Numbered from the stretch's first letter, positions 34,729 to 44,253 are shown. The stretch: DNA of 57,862 nt from Hyphomicrobiaceae bacterium (GCA_022844225.1 JALHMC010000027.1:1-57862), one strand, 5' to 3'. Translations and numbers: made by a program. Notes: generated by a model not told the origin, from the sequence alone.

Positions 34729-35766
34729 ATGAAGATCGGTGTCTATCTCAACGCGCAGCATCCCGCCGGTGATGATCCGGGGCGGCGCCTCACGGAGATG
34801 GTCGAGCAGGTGCGCCTGATCCGCCAGCGCGGCTACGACTCTATCTGGAGTGGTGAGCACCACATCACCGACGGCTATCACTACTTCCCCCTCCTCTCGA
34901 TGCTGCATCGGCTGGCCCCCGAGGCCGAGGGCCTCGAGATCGGCACCAACATCATCCTGCTGCCCCTGCACAATCCGATCGAACTCGCCGAGATCGGCGC
35001 CTTCCTCGACGTTGTCTCAGGTGGCCGGTTCATCCTCGGCGTCGGCCTCGGCTACCGCGAGGAAGAGTTCGCCATGTACAAGGTGCCCATGAAGGAGCGG
35101 GTCTCGCGCCTGGAGGAGGGCGTCGAGATCATCCGCCGCTTGTGGACCGAGGACAAGGTCACCTTCAAGGGCCGCCACTGGAGCTTCGACGGCCTCAGCA
35201 TCCGTCCGCGCCCGATGCAGTCACCGCGCCCACCTATCGTGATCGCCTCCCAGGTCGAGGCCGGCATCAAGCGCGCCGCCCGTATCGGCGATGGCTGGAC
35301 CTCCGTACCGGTGACTCGCATCGAAGGCGTCGCGAAGGAGGTGGCGATGTTCGCCGAGGCGCGGGCCGAAGCAGGCCTGCCGCCGAGCAAGCTGATGTCG
35401 AGGATCTATGAGGTCTCCTGCGCCAAGGACGAGGAGACGGCACTCCGCAGGGCTGCACCTTTCCTCATCGAGAAGTACGCCGCCTACGCCGCGTGGGGCT
35501 TGCCCGGCCTCAAGATGGACCAGGACCAGAGTCCGGAGGACCAGCTGCGCGGCCTCGCCAAGAGCCGTTTCGGCGTGGGCACGCCTGAGCAGGTGGTCGA
35601 GGCGTTGGTTGCACAGCACGAGGCCGGGATGACGCATCTTGCCATGCGGATGAGCTGGCCAGGCATGTCGCAGGACGAGATCCTAGCCGGCATCGATCTG
35701 GTCGGGCGCGAAGTCCTGCCGCAGGTTCGCAAACGCATCGGTGCGACTGGGGCCCGTGCCGGCTAA
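34729..35766 (+). CDS. LLM class flavin-dependent oxidoreductase
   Basis: A 345-residue luciferase-like monooxygenase (TIM barrel, FMN or F420-like use). Family features are YDSIWSGEHHITDGYHYFPL, GTNIILLPLHNPIELAEIGA, GGRFILGVGLGYREEEF and RPPIVIASQVEAGIKRAARI. A strong AGGAGGG site precedes the start. It could oxidise aldehydes, ketones or sulfonates; nothing nearby tells which. It is separated from the CpdR-like gene by 91 nt. Confidence 0.9.
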   Translation: MKIGVYLNAQHPAGDDPGRRLTEMVEQVRLIRQRGYDSIWSGEHHITDGYHYFPLLSMLHRLAPEAEGLEIGTNIILLPLHNPIELAEIGAFLDVVSGGRFILGVGLGYREEEFAMYKVPMKERVSRLEEGVEIIRRLWTEDKVTFKGRHWSFDGLSIRPRPMQSPRPPIVIASQVEAGIKRAARIGDGWTSVPVTRIEGVAKEVAMFAEARAEAGLPPSKLMSRIYEVSCAKDEETALRRAAPFLIEKYAAYAAWGLPGLKMDQDQSPEDQLRGLAKSRFGVGTPEQVVEALVAQHEAGMTHLAMRMSWPGMSQDEILAGIDLVGREVLPQVRKRIGATGARAG

Positions 35767-35906
35767 AAGGTTCCGCTGACGCCCACGGAGCTCCACGCAT
35801 CCTTGCGCGCACCCGTATTCCGCCGCGTAGAAATGCGCACGGTCTCTTCCGCCGTCGCCGCTTGGAGACGGGCCAGAATGTGTGCTCGTTGCGCGTCGTC
35901 GATCAT
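35763..35906 (-). CDS. Possible 47-aa protein
   Basis: A short frame starting MIDDAQRAHILARLQAATAE, helical in the first half and basic in the second. It begins 10 nt after the membrane gene upstream on the same strand and overlaps the LLM gene stop by 4 nt on the other strand. AAGG lies upstream of the ATG, and third-position GC (about 70 percent) is like real genes here. No family is recognised. Confidence 0.35.
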   Translation of the reverse strand: MIDDAQRAHILARLQAATAEETVRISTRRNTGARKDAWSSVGVSGTF

Positions 35907-35916
35907 GCGGCAAGCC

Positions 35917-36513
35917 TTAAACCGCGCGCCGGTCCCGGACCATCTGCGCCATAAGCAGACGCTCCACCTTCCGCACCTCAGGGATGCCGTAGAGCATCTC
36001 GATCTGCTCCTTGGTGCAATCTTCGCTATCGCGGAAGTAGCCGGCGACCACTTTCAGCGTGCCAGATCCGTCCCGCCATTCGGTACGCTCCGTGCGCGCG
36101 ACGGCAGCGAGCACATAGGACTTTACCTTGAGCTTGCGCCCGATCCTCAGAGTAACGAGCCGATTGTCGCTGACCACGTGTGCCGTCCGCCGTGCTGAGA
36201 GCCACGCCAAAAAAGGTAACGCCATAAGACCAAGGCCGACAAGAACGAACGGCAGTCCGAAAAGCGGGACAACAACGCCGAAGATGGTCTCCATGCCATC
36301 CTTCGGCAACTTGCCTGACCGCCAACCGCCGAACGCCATCCATACCCAGCCGAGCGAGAAGGCCGTCCAGGGAATGGCAAACAGCCAGATCAAGAGCGAG
36401 ACGAGAAATGTTCGAGTAGCACTCGGCCGCCCGGCCCAGAGGATGCGCTCCCCCGGGAACTCCCTGTTGACGGCGTCCCTCATCCAGAGGGGCAGATCGT
36501 TCACGGTGCCCAT
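35917..36513 (-). CDS. Membrane protein with PH-like domain
   Basis: A 198-residue protein with two transmembrane segments (FLVSLLIWLFAIPWTAFSL and VVVPLFGLPFVLVGLGLMA), then a cytoplasmic domain resembling bacterial PH domains (AHVVSDNRLVTLRIGRKLKV, VAAVARTERTEWRDGSG). N-terminal ERILWAGRPS is typical of this class. The function is unknown. The final segment mentions EQIEMLYGIPEVRKVERLL and is helical. The gene is divergent from the methyltransferase. Confidence 0.7.
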   Translation of the reverse strand: MGTVNDLPLWMRDAVNREFPGERILWAGRPSATRTFLVSLLIWLFAIPWTAFSLGWVWMAFGGWRSGKLPKDGMETIFGVVVPLFGLPFVLVGLGLMALPFLAWLSARRTAHVVSDNRLVTLRIGRKLKVKSYVLAAVARTERTEWRDGSGTLKVVAGYFRDSEDCTKEQIEMLYGIPEVRKVERLLMAQMVRDRRAV

Positions 36514-36617
36514 GCTGCGAGCCTGCCATTGGCATGCTATGAAACTGCGAAATCGACGCGTAGGGACCAGAGATTTTGGCCGTCAGCGTTGCGCAACCGT
36601 TAACGAAAGGTCCGGAG

Positions 36618-37418
36618 ATGTCGAAGGAGCTCGTCCAGCAGCAGTTCGGCGCCAACGCCGCCGCCTACCTGACCTCGACCGTACACGCCAAAGGGGCGAG
36701 TCTCGCACGCCTCGTCGAGCTGGTGTCGCCAAGGCAGGACTGGATCGCCCTAGACGTCGCGACCGGTGCCGGCCACACGGCCGCCGTTTTCGCACCTCAC
36801 GTCGCCAAGGTCGTCGCCAGCGACCTTACGCCCGAGATGCTCGAGCAGGTGAAAAAGCTCGCGGCCGAGAAGGGAATTGCCAACATGGAGACGGCCCTCG
36901 CCGATGCCGAGGCGCTGCCCTTTCCCGACAGGTCCTTCGATTTGGTAACCTGCCGCATTGCCCCCCATCACTTTCCCAGCATCGAGAAATTCCTGGGCGA
37001 GGTGAACCGCGTGCTGAAGCCTGGCGGCACATTTGCTCTCGTCGATAACGTCTCGCCCGACGCCGAGACGACCCCGGGTTTCTCGGCCGTCGAGCTGAAG
37101 GAGGCGGCAGCCGCCTACAACGCTTTCGAGAAGCTTCGCGACCCGAGCCACGGCCGCGCACTCGATACCGCCGAATGGCTGAGCCTGATGGCCAAGGTCG
37201 GCCTGAAACTCGTCCACCACGAGCACGCTCCCAAGGGCATGGACTTCCAGTCCTGGGTCAAGACCATGAACGTGCCAGCCGAGGCGGTGCCGCGGCTGGC
37301 CAGCATGCTCGATCAGGCCAGCCCCGCGCTGAGGGCCTTTCTCAAGCCCACCAACGACGACGGCAAGAGAGGGTTCACCCTCGACGAACTGATCGCGATC
37401 GCTCGCCGTCCGGCCTGA
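36618..37418 (+). CDS. Class I SAM-dependent methyltransferase
   Basis: A 266-residue methyltransferase with the Rossmann motif ALDVATGAGHTAAVFAPHVA, post-motif VASDLTPEML, and ALPFPDRSFDLVTCRIAPHH, LKPGGTFALVDNV (motifs II/III). It resembles the UbiE/Methyltransf_11 type that acts on small hydrophobic molecules. ATG 36618 follows AAGG; an upstream in-frame ATG at 36576 is less well supported. A DMT transporter follows after 19 nt and is probably cotranscribed. Confidence 0.88.
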   Translation: MSKELVQQQFGANAAAYLTSTVHAKGASLARLVELVSPRQDWIALDVATGAGHTAAVFAPHVAKVVASDLTPEMLEQVKKLAAEKGIANMETALADAEALPFPDRSFDLVTCRIAPHHFPSIEKFLGEVNRVLKPGGTFALVDNVSPDAETTPGFSAVELKEAAAAYNAFEKLRDPSHGRALDTAEWLSLMAKVGLKLVHHEHAPKGMDFQSWVKTMNVPAEAVPRLASMLDQASPALRAFLKPTNDDGKRGFTLDELIAIARRPA

Positions 37419-37437
37419 GCCACAGAAAGGCAGCGCC

Positions 37438-38406
37438 TTGCAGAATGCTTCGCCAAGCGGTGCGCCGCCGCGCGCCGGCGGTCCCCTGCGCGCCGATACC
37501 GACGGCCCAGTTCGCAAGGACGCGCTCGACGCCTTCGCGGTGTCGCTGCTGCTCGTCATGTGTGCCTGCCTTGCCGTGGGCCAGGTCGCGATCAAGGTCG
37601 CCAACGCGGGTATTTCGCCGCTCATGCAGGCGGGATTGCGCTCGGCCGGAGCCGCTGCCCTGCTAGGGCTCCTCGCCGCCGCCCGCGGCACACGCCTTCT
37701 GGCCTTCGACCGCACGTTCTGGCCGTCACTGCTCGTCAGTTTTCTGTTCGCGCTCGAGTTCGCGTTCCTCTATCCAGGTCTCCAGCTTACGACTGCAGCG
37801 CACGCGGTGATCCTGCTCTATACCTCGCCGTTCGTCGTGGCGCTGGGGGCCCACTTTCTGATCCCGGGCGATCGGCTCACCGTGGCTAAGATCGCCGGGC
37901 TTTTATTGGCCTTTGCGGGCGTTGCCAGCATCGTGCTCGGGCGTGATGCCGCCGCCTCGCCTGCATCGTCGCTGCTCGGTGATCTCCTGTGCCTTGCGGG
38001 CGCACTGGCTTGGGGCGGCCTGACGCTCGTCATACGTGCCAGCGCCTTGAAACACGAGCCGCCGGAGCGCGTCACGTTCGTGCAGCTCCTGCTCTCCGCG
38101 CCGATGCTCATTGCGCTGTCGTTGGTCCTGGGGGAACCGGGCTTGACCGACCCGACGCCGCTCCATTGGGGCGCGTTCGCCTTCACAGTCGTCTTCGTCG
38201 GCTTCTTCGTCTTCACCTCCACGAACTGGCTCTACCTTCGGTACCCGGCCTCGCGCGTGATGGCCTTCCTGCTGTTGACGCCCGTGTTCGGCGTCTTCGC
38301 CGCGCATCTGCTGCTCGGCGAGGTGCTCAGCCGCAACCTGATGGCTGGATTGTCGCTCGTCGTCGCGGGGCTTTGGCTCGTCAATCGCCCGCCGCCGAAA
38401 AAGTGA
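37438..38406 (+). CDS. DMT family transporter (EamA)
   Basis: A 322-residue permease with ten predicted helices in two EamA repeats. Examples are SPLMQAGLRSAGAAALLGLL, AHAVILLYTSPFVVALGAHF and SRVMAFLLLTPVFGVFAAHL. These carriers usually export amino acids, nucleobases or metabolites. Translation starts at a TTG (37438) preceded by AGAAAGG at 7 nt. The N-terminal 35 residues before the first helix are polar. Its place after the methyltransferase suggests one operon. Confidence 0.85.
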   Translation: MQNASPSGAPPRAGGPLRADTDGPVRKDALDAFAVSLLLVMCACLAVGQVAIKVANAGISPLMQAGLRSAGAAALLGLLAAARGTRLLAFDRTFWPSLLVSFLFALEFAFLYPGLQLTTAAHAVILLYTSPFVVALGAHFLIPGDRLTVAKIAGLLLAFAGVASIVLGRDAAASPASSLLGDLLCLAGALAWGGLTLVIRASALKHEPPERVTFVQLLLSAPMLIALSLVLGEPGLTDPTPLHWGAFAFTVVFVGFFVFTSTNWLYLRYPASRVMAFLLLTPVFGVFAAHLLLGEVLSRNLMAGLSLVVAGLWLVNRPPPKK

Positions 38407-38509
38407 AAAATGTGCCCGCGTTGACGATCTCTTTGCCCTTGCACGGAGGGGCGGCTAACTTTGGTCGGCCCCGCTTCTGGAGGCGTCAGTCGACGCGAAA
38501 GGCCGCGAA

Positions 38510-39253
38510 ATGTTCGATCCCGAGAAACCGCCGGAGCTCGCAGTCGCCGGTTGGTTGAATACGGCCGAGCCCTTGTCACTCGGGCAGCTCAATGGCCGGG
38601 TCGTCGTTGTGATCGCCTTCCAGATGCTCTGCCCCGGTTGCGTTGAGCACGCCATCCCGCAAGCCAAGCGACTTCACGCGCAATTCAACTCCGAGCAGGT
38701 CGCGATCATCGGGCTGCACTCGGTCTTCGAGCATCAACATGTGATGACGCCAGAGGCACTCGAAGTCTTCGTGTCGGAGTTCAAGCTGCCGTTTCCGGTG
38801 GCCATAGACGAACCCGCGGGCGACGGCCTGCCGCCGCGCACGATGTCGGCCTACCAGATGCAGGGCACGCCCACGCTATTGATCTTCGACCGCGCGGGCC
38901 GGCTGCGCCGCCACTACTTCGGCCGACCCGAAGATATCATGCTGGCTGCCGAGATCATGGCGATGGCCATCGAGGACAAGGGTTCGCCGCGCATCGAGGC
39001 GGCATTGATTGAAAGAAAGCTGGCCGCGACCCTGATCGGCGCACGCCAAGATGACGGCGGCCACGACCATCATCACGCCCACGATGAGGCCTGCGGCTGC
39101 GGGCACGACCACGAACATGACCATGACCACCATCATGGCCACGGCCACCACCACCATGGCGAACGTCCGGCGTTGACCGAGGAGACGGCCAGCCGACTAG
39201 CCGGCGCGGACCGCATGACGGAGCCGCCGCGCGACACAAAGGGCCGCCGCTGA
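38510..39253 (+). CDS. Redoxin-domain protein with His-rich metal-binding tail
   Basis: A 247-residue thioredoxin-like protein. The redox motif is FQMLCPGCVEH (Cys41-Cys44), near the start of strand 2, as in TlpA/peroxiredoxin folds; QMQGTPTLLIFDRAGRLRRH follows with the cis-Pro. From about residue 185 to 222 the sequence is dominated by His and Asp (17 His in some 35 residues, plus CGC), a likely binding site for zinc, copper or nickel. No signal peptide is visible, so it is probably cytoplasmic. The partner is unknown; the tail may deliver or buffer a metal while the domain reduces a disulfide. Confidence 0.85.
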   Translation: MFDPEKPPELAVAGWLNTAEPLSLGQLNGRVVVVIAFQMLCPGCVEHAIPQAKRLHAQFNSEQVAIIGLHSVFEHQHVMTPEALEVFVSEFKLPFPVAIDEPAGDGLPPRTMSAYQMQGTPTLLIFDRAGRLRRHYFGRPEDIMLAAEIMAMAIEDKGSPRIEAALIERKLAATLIGARQDDGGHDHHHAHDEACGCGHDHEHDHDHHHGHGHHHHGERPALTEETASRLAGADRMTEPPRDTKGRR

Positions 39254-39289
39254 CCCCGCGTGGCAGCAGGGCTGGATCCGCGCTGATTG

Positions 39290-39949
39290 CTATTCCAGCG
39301 CCTCGAGTCTGAGAGCCGCGGCCTCGACACCCTCCGCGAGCGCGGCCTCATAATAACGCCGCGCCATCTGGGACTCTGCAACGACACCTGTCGCGCCCAG
39401 AGCCGCCAATACGTTGGGGTCGTAGGTTTCGGCCAGCATGAAAAGGGCTTGGCCGGACGTCTCGAGTTCGGGGCGGTCCAGCAGCCGACGCGCCGCTGGG
39501 ATGTTGTCGGCCCGGATCAGATGTCGCGCAGTCTCGATCTGGCGTTCCACCTCCGAGGCTGAATCCGAGGTGTGTCCGGTGCCCTGCTGTGTCGTGCTCG
39601 TGCGTGCAGCAGCCCCTCGATCCGCAGTCGTCGGAACACTTTTCAGCGACGGCAGGTTCGGTATCCCACCGCTGCTGGCCGCTGCAAAACCACTCACCGA
39701 GGTATCGGCGTGCCCCGGCTCCAGCGGCTGCCTCGGCAACATCCAGACGACCACCGGCACCACGACGAGGAGACCGCCGAAAAAGCCGATCATGCCCATT
39801 CCGAGCTGATAGCGGAACGCCTCTGCGCGGGCCATATGGCGGGTATGCTTTCGAAGGGCCTCGGTCAGCGACAGCCTCTCGCCGTGGACTTGGCGACCGA
39901 AGTCCGTGTCATTCGATTGTGGCGTTGCAGGCTGCAGGAAGGGCTTCAT
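39290..39949 (-). CDS. Hypothetical membrane protein with Sel1-like end
   Basis: A 219-residue protein. The cytoplasmic N-terminus (about 50 residues) precedes one transmembrane helix (MIGFFGGLLVVVPVVVWML); the outer part has a low-complexity Ser/Thr segment and a helical C-terminal domain resembling a Sel1/TPR unit (SQMARRYYEAALAEG). AGGAGGG 8 nt before ATG 39949 sets the start. No family function is known to me; single-pass proteins like this occur in Hyphomicrobiales. Confidence 0.65.
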   Translation of the reverse strand: MKPFLQPATPQSNDTDFGRQVHGERLSLTEALRKHTRHMARAEAFRYQLGMGMIGFFGGLLVVVPVVVWMLPRQPLEPGHADTSVSGFAAASSGGIPNLPSLKSVPTTADRGAAARTSTTQQGTGHTSDSASEVERQIETARHLIRADNIPAARRLLDRPELETSGQALFMLAETYDPNVLAALGATGVVAESQMARRYYEAALAEGVEAAALRLEALE

Positions 39950-40342
39950 GGCATCCCTCCTATCCGGACGCAGGACCAAGTCCGCGCCACTGTCATCGCC
40001 GCATCACCGTTAAGCGCGCCGAGTCTGGCGCAGGCTCGTCGAGACCTCACACTCACACACTCGCTCGATTGCAGGCGCCGCCACTCGGCCTGAGGCTACT
40101 AGATCGAACGGCATCCCCACACCGCTCATCATCATGCTAGCCGACGCTGCGATCAGCCTCAATCGATAACCCTCAAAAGAGCACTTGGGGTCGCTTGTCG
40201 AATGGCTTCCCTGACGGGCTTTGGCGATGCGCACTGCCAGTGCAGGGTTGGATGCGGTCCGGATGGGTCCACAGTAGGCAGCTCCGATGAGTGTCGATAC
40301 GCTGGCGAACATTGCTCGGCCTTCCAAGCGAAAGCGCGCCTC
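39950..40342. other. Intergenic region with no recognised feature
   Basis: A 393-nt divergent region. Frames running through it toward the acyl-CoA dehydrogenase have no ribosome binding site or family resemblance before 40343. It contains a short CA-rich run (CACTCACACACTCGCTCG near 40050). No promoter boxes were defined. Confidence 0.45.
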
Positions 40343-41497
40343 ATGATCCGCGACACCGCCCGCCTCGACGATATGCTTGCCCGCACCCGCCGCTTCGTGC
40401 GTGAGGTCGCGATCCCCAACGAGGATCGCGTTGAGCGCGAGGATCTCGTCGGCCCCGACCTCGTCGCCGAGATGCGCAAGCTCGGCACCTTCGGTTGGAG
40501 CATCCCTGAAGAGTACGGCGGCAGCGGCCTCACGGCCGAAGAGCTGGCACTCGCGTTCATGGAACTGACCCAGTGCTCGGTCGCCTATCGCGTCGTCGGC
40601 GCCCAGAACGCTGGCATAGGCTCCGAGTGTCTGATCCGCGATGGAACCGAAGAGCAGAAGCGCCGGTACCTGCCGCGGTTGGCGACGGGTGAGCTGATTG
40701 GCTGCCTCGCGTTGACCGAGGAGATGGCGGGGTCCGATGCGACCGCCCTCCAGTCGCGCGCCGTAGAACAGTCGAACGGCGACTATGTGATCAATGGCGC
40801 CAAACGCTACATCACGCTGGCCCCGATCGCGGGCCTGTTCACGGTGTTCGCGCGAACCGACGCCTCGACCCGGGGTGCATCAGGAGTCTCGGCATTCCTG
40901 ATCGAGCGCGACACGCCGGGCCTCACGACGTCCGGCTCGACCCCTAAAATGGGCCAGGAAGGTGCGCCGATTGGCGAGGTCTATCTGAACGATTGCCGGG
41001 TTCCTGCATCTGCCATCGTCGGCGGCGTCCCAGGTGAAGGCTTCCGCACGGTAATGAAGTGCCTGAACAAGCAGCGGGTGAATCTGGCGGCACTCTCGAC
41101 CGGACCGGCGATCCGCATGCTCGACGAGGCTGTTGCCTACGCACGCGAACGCCAACAGTCCGGCCGCCCGATCGGGGAGTTCCAGCTCGTTCAGGCCATG
41201 CTCGCCGAGTGCAAGGTCGAGATCGAGGCCGCCCGTGCGCTGATCCTCGAGACGGCAAGGAAGCGCGATCGCGACGAGGACGTCACCATGGACGTCTCGC
41301 TGTGCAAGTACTACGCGACCGAGATGTGCTGCCGTGTCGCCGACCGTGTCGTGCAGATCTTCGGCGGCCAGGGTTACGTCAAGGGGCGCGGCATCGAGCG
41401 CTTCTATCGCGACGTCCGCGCCGCCCGCATCTACGAAGGCACCAGCCAGATTCACCTGCTGAATATCGCCAAGCACCTGCTGCGGCCGGCGAGGTAG
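40343..41497 (+). CDS. Acyl-CoA dehydrogenase
   Basis: A 384-residue flavoprotein that introduces a 2,3 double bond into an acyl-CoA. Hallmarks are ALTEEMAGSDATALQSRAVE (FAD contact), INGAKRYITLAPIAG, and the catalytic Glu in RIYEGTSQIHLLNIAKHLL. Length matches the family from ATG 40343; the ribosome binding site is weak. An upstream start at 40202 would add a non-family segment. It converges with the VOC gene. The chain length or substrate cannot be read from the sequence. Confidence 0.93.
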   Translation: MIRDTARLDDMLARTRRFVREVAIPNEDRVEREDLVGPDLVAEMRKLGTFGWSIPEEYGGSGLTAEELALAFMELTQCSVAYRVVGAQNAGIGSECLIRDGTEEQKRRYLPRLATGELIGCLALTEEMAGSDATALQSRAVEQSNGDYVINGAKRYITLAPIAGLFTVFARTDASTRGASGVSAFLIERDTPGLTTSGSTPKMGQEGAPIGEVYLNDCRVPASAIVGGVPGEGFRTVMKCLNKQRVNLAALSTGPAIRMLDEAVAYARERQQSGRPIGEFQLVQAMLAECKVEIEAARALILETARKRDRDEDVTMDVSLCKYYATEMCCRVADRVVQIFGGQGYVKGRGIERFYRDVRAARIYEGTSQIHLLNIAKHLLRPAR

Positions 41498-41550
41498 CTG
41501 GGCCGAGACGAAGCTCGGCGCCAACTCGTGCATACCAGCGGATTGGCTGC

Positions 41551-41949
41551 TCAGGCTCCCTCGGGCTTCACCTCGCTTGCCGGCAGGTCGATCTCGACCT
41601 TGGCGCCGTTCGGATCGAGGAAGAACAACTGCCAGACGCCCGCGCCTGGCCCGCCTTCGGGCAACCGTCGGAGGTCGTAGCTTAGCCCGCGTGCCTTCAG
41701 CTTGGCGATGTAGCCGGCGAGGTCCGTGCCCCAGAACGCCATGTGGTCGAGTACGCCGGCTCCTTCGGGGATCTCCGGCTTCTGGATCACGTGCAGCACG
41801 GCTTTTCCGCCGCTGTAGAGCCACTCGCCGGGGAACATGAAGTTCGGCCGCGGCCCCGGTTCGAAACCGAGAATTTCACCATAGAATTTCGCCGTGGCGG
41901 CGGCGTCCTTGGTCACGATCGTGAAATGGTCCATGCGCTCGATCGGCAT
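41551..41949 (-). CDS. VOC family protein (glyoxalase-like)
   Basis: A 132-residue vicinal-oxygen-chelate fold protein. Metal ligands are likely in ERMDHFTIVTKD, VLDHMAFW and AKVEIDLP. GGAGG precedes ATG 41949. It lies 32 nt downstream of the SDR on the same strand, so it is probably part of a catabolic unit. It could be a lyase, isomerase or dioxygenase; the sequence alone does not decide. Confidence 0.85.
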   Translation of the reverse strand: MPIERMDHFTIVTKDAAATAKFYGEILGFEPGPRPNFMFPGEWLYSGGKAVLHVIQKPEIPEGAGVLDHMAFWGTDLAGYIAKLKARGLSYDLRRLPEGGPGAGVWQLFFLDPNGAKVEIDLPASEVKPEGA

Positions 41950-41981
41950 ATCTCGTCCTCCGCTGGTTGCGTGCTCTCTGA

Positions 41982-42782
41982 TCAACCCTTGCCGACCACG
42001 GTCACCGCGCCGGCCGTCGCCGTACGCCCGCCATCGACCGCGAAATGCGCGCCCGTGATACCCGACGCCATGTCCGAGCACAGGAAGTGCACCATGTTGG
42101 CGATCTCGTCCGCTGTCGAGAACCGCCCGATCGGGATGGCACCCTTGTAGCGCTGGGCAGCGCCGGCGGCATCGCCCGGGCTGACCTGCTCGGTGACAGA
42201 CTGGATCATGCGCGTCTCGACCGGGCCGGGACACACCGCGTTCACGCGGATGCCATAGCCCGCCACCTCTCCCGAGACGGCCTTGGTGAAGCCGATCACG
42301 GCATGCTTCGAGGCGACGTAGGGTGACATGTTCGGCGATCCCATCAATCCGGCGATGGAAGCGGTATTCACGATCGCGCCGCTGCGCTGTTTGATCATCG
42401 CCGGAACGATGTGCTTGAGCCCGAGAAAGACGCCCTTGACGTTGACGGCCATCAGCTGGTCGTAGACCTCTTCGTCGTACTCGTGGATCGGCTTAACGAG
42501 GCCTTCGATGCCGGCGTTGTTGTGGAAGCAGTCGATCCGCCCATAGGCTTCCAGTGCGGCTTTCACGTAATTCGCAACGTCCGCACTCTTGGTCACGTCC
42601 GCTTGCACCGAGATGGCCTCACCACCTTGCTGCTTGATGGCGCCCGCCGCCGCAGATGCGCCCGATCCGTCACGATCGACGAGCACCACCTTGGCGCCAT
42701 AGCTGGCGAACCCGAGCGCTGTTGCCCGTCCGATGCCGTTCGCGGCACCCGTCACCAGCGCAACTTTGCCTTTGAAGTCCAT
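41982..42782 (-). CDS. SDR family oxidoreductase
   Basis: A 266-residue short-chain dehydrogenase. Motifs are TGAANGIGRATAL (NAD(P) binding), DRDGSG after strand 2 (Asp suggesting NAD), NNAGIEG, catalytic Ser in VNTASIAGLMG, and YVASKHA (Tyr/Lys). GGAGGAG lies 5 nt before ATG 42782. Neighbours on the same strand are the VOC protein downstream and the class III aminotransferase upstream. The substrate is unknown. Confidence 0.92.
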   Translation of the reverse strand: MDFKGKVALVTGAANGIGRATALGFASYGAKVVLVDRDGSGASAAAGAIKQQGGEAISVQADVTKSADVANYVKAALEAYGRIDCFHNNAGIEGLVKPIHEYDEEVYDQLMAVNVKGVFLGLKHIVPAMIKQRSGAIVNTASIAGLMGSPNMSPYVASKHAVIGFTKAVSGEVAGYGIRVNAVCPGPVETRMIQSVTEQVSPGDAAGAAQRYKGAIPIGRFSTADEIANMVHFLCSDMASGITGAHFAVDGGRTATAGAVTVVGKG

Positions 42783-42867
42783 GACGTCTCCTCCATCTGG
42801 GCCGATCGCTTGCCGCAAGCATGCGCCACCACCTCGCCGGCGTGCAAGCATCCGAGGGCGTGGCCTG

Positions 42868-44253
42868 TTAGCCGCGAATGTCGCCCTCGGATTTCATCGC
42901 TTTGACCGACTTGGCGAACGCCTCGAGCGTGCGCGTCACTTCCATCGGACCGTGCACGGCGGATACGAGCCCGCCCGGAGAGCCCATGATGTCGACGCCG
43001 TTGCTGATCATGGCGATCCTGAGGCGATGCGCGAGGCTCGCGTCCTTGACGCCTTTGAGACCGGCAAAGCCGAGCTTGACCGGATCGAACGTCGCCGGAT
43101 CGAGCGCGACGCCTTTCGGGTTCTGGAAAATCTGGAACGTCGAGGCCTCGCCGTAGATTCCCCAAGGCACGCCTTCCTCGATCACGATCCGCCGCATCCC
43201 GTCACGGATCTGTCCCGCCGTCCGCTCGGCCCGCTCGCAGATGTCCTCGCGCTCGATCAGCGAGAGCGTTGCGATGGCCGCCGCGGCCGCCAGCGGATTG
43301 GCATTGTAGGTGCCCTGGTGCCCAATTTTTTCACGCCCTGCGTTTTTCGCGGCTGCACTGTCGAGCTGATCGAGGATGTCGGCCCGCCCGGCCACCGCGC
43401 CGCCCGGAAGTCCACCGGCGACGATCTTCGCCAGAGATGCGATATCTGGCGTGATTCCGTACCGGCCTTGCGCTCCGCCTTTCGACCAGCGAAAGCCGGT
43501 GACCACTTCGTCGAACATCAAAAGCGCGCCCGACTTCGCGGTCGCCGCCCTGAGCCGTGCTAGGAAATCCGGCTTCAACGGCACCTGCCCCCAGCCCGCG
43601 CCGGACGGCTCGATCATCACGCCGGCGATGTCGTCGCGATCCGCCAGCAGCGCTTCGAGCGGCTCGATCTCGTCGGCCGACATCAGGATCGTCGCTTCGG
43701 TTATCCCGCCGAGGACGCCCGCGGGTGTCCCGCCGTCGAAGTGACTGTTGGAGCCTGCGGCCACCTGGTCGTGCCAGCCGTGGAAATGTCCGATGAAACG
43801 CACGATCCGCGGCTTGCCCGTGAAGGCCCGCATGAGTCGCATGGCGAGATGCGTCGCCTCCGTCCCGGACGCCGTGAACCGAACGCGCTGGGCGCATGGC
43901 AACAGCCGGTTGATCAACTCGGCCCACTGCACCTCCAGCTCGTGGCAGGCCCCCCAATGCGTCCCGCGCGAAATCTGCCGTGTCACGGCTTCCACGAGGG
44001 CCGGATGCGCGTGACCCAGAATGAGGGCCCCATGGCCGCCGAAATAGTCGACGAGCTCGTTGCCATCGGCATCCCATTTGCGAGGACCCTGCGCCCGCTC
44101 GACATGGATCGGATAGGGCACCAACGTGCGGCTGTCGTGGGTCAGACCGGCTGGGATCACCTTGCGGGATCTGAGATCGAGCTCGGCCGATCGCCGGGTG
44201 AGTGCCCGATAGGTCGCTTCGATCGGTGAGTTGGTCAGGGCGTCGTTGGCCAT
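42868..44253 (-). CDS. Class III aminotransferase (HemL-like)
   Basis: A 461-residue PLP-dependent enzyme related to glutamate-1-semialdehyde aminomutase and other class III aminotransferases. The PLP lysine is in IASLAKIVAGGLPGGAVAGR, the Asp of FDEVVTGFR contacts the pyridine ring, and TASGTEATHLAMRLMRAFTG binds the phosphate. It lacks the length and context of HemL and is probably an aminotransferase for a catabolic intermediate. The SDR starts 85 nt downstream on the same strand, and a TauD-type gene is divergent. Confidence 0.9.
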   Translation of the reverse strand: MANDALTNSPIEATYRALTRRSAELDLRSRKVIPAGLTHDSRTLVPYPIHVERAQGPRKWDADGNELVDYFGGHGALILGHAHPALVEAVTRQISRGTHWGACHELEVQWAELINRLLPCAQRVRFTASGTEATHLAMRLMRAFTGKPRIVRFIGHFHGWHDQVAAGSNSHFDGGTPAGVLGGITEATILMSADEIEPLEALLADRDDIAGVMIEPSGAGWGQVPLKPDFLARLRAATAKSGALLMFDEVVTGFRWSKGGAQGRYGITPDIASLAKIVAGGLPGGAVAGRADILDQLDSAAAKNAGREKIGHQGTYNANPLAAAAAIATLSLIEREDICERAERTAGQIRDGMRRIVIEEGVPWGIYGEASTFQIFQNPKGVALDPATFDPVKLGFAGLKGVKDASLAHRLRIAMISNGVDIMGSPGGLVSAVHGPMEVTRTLEAFAKSVKAMKSEGDIRG

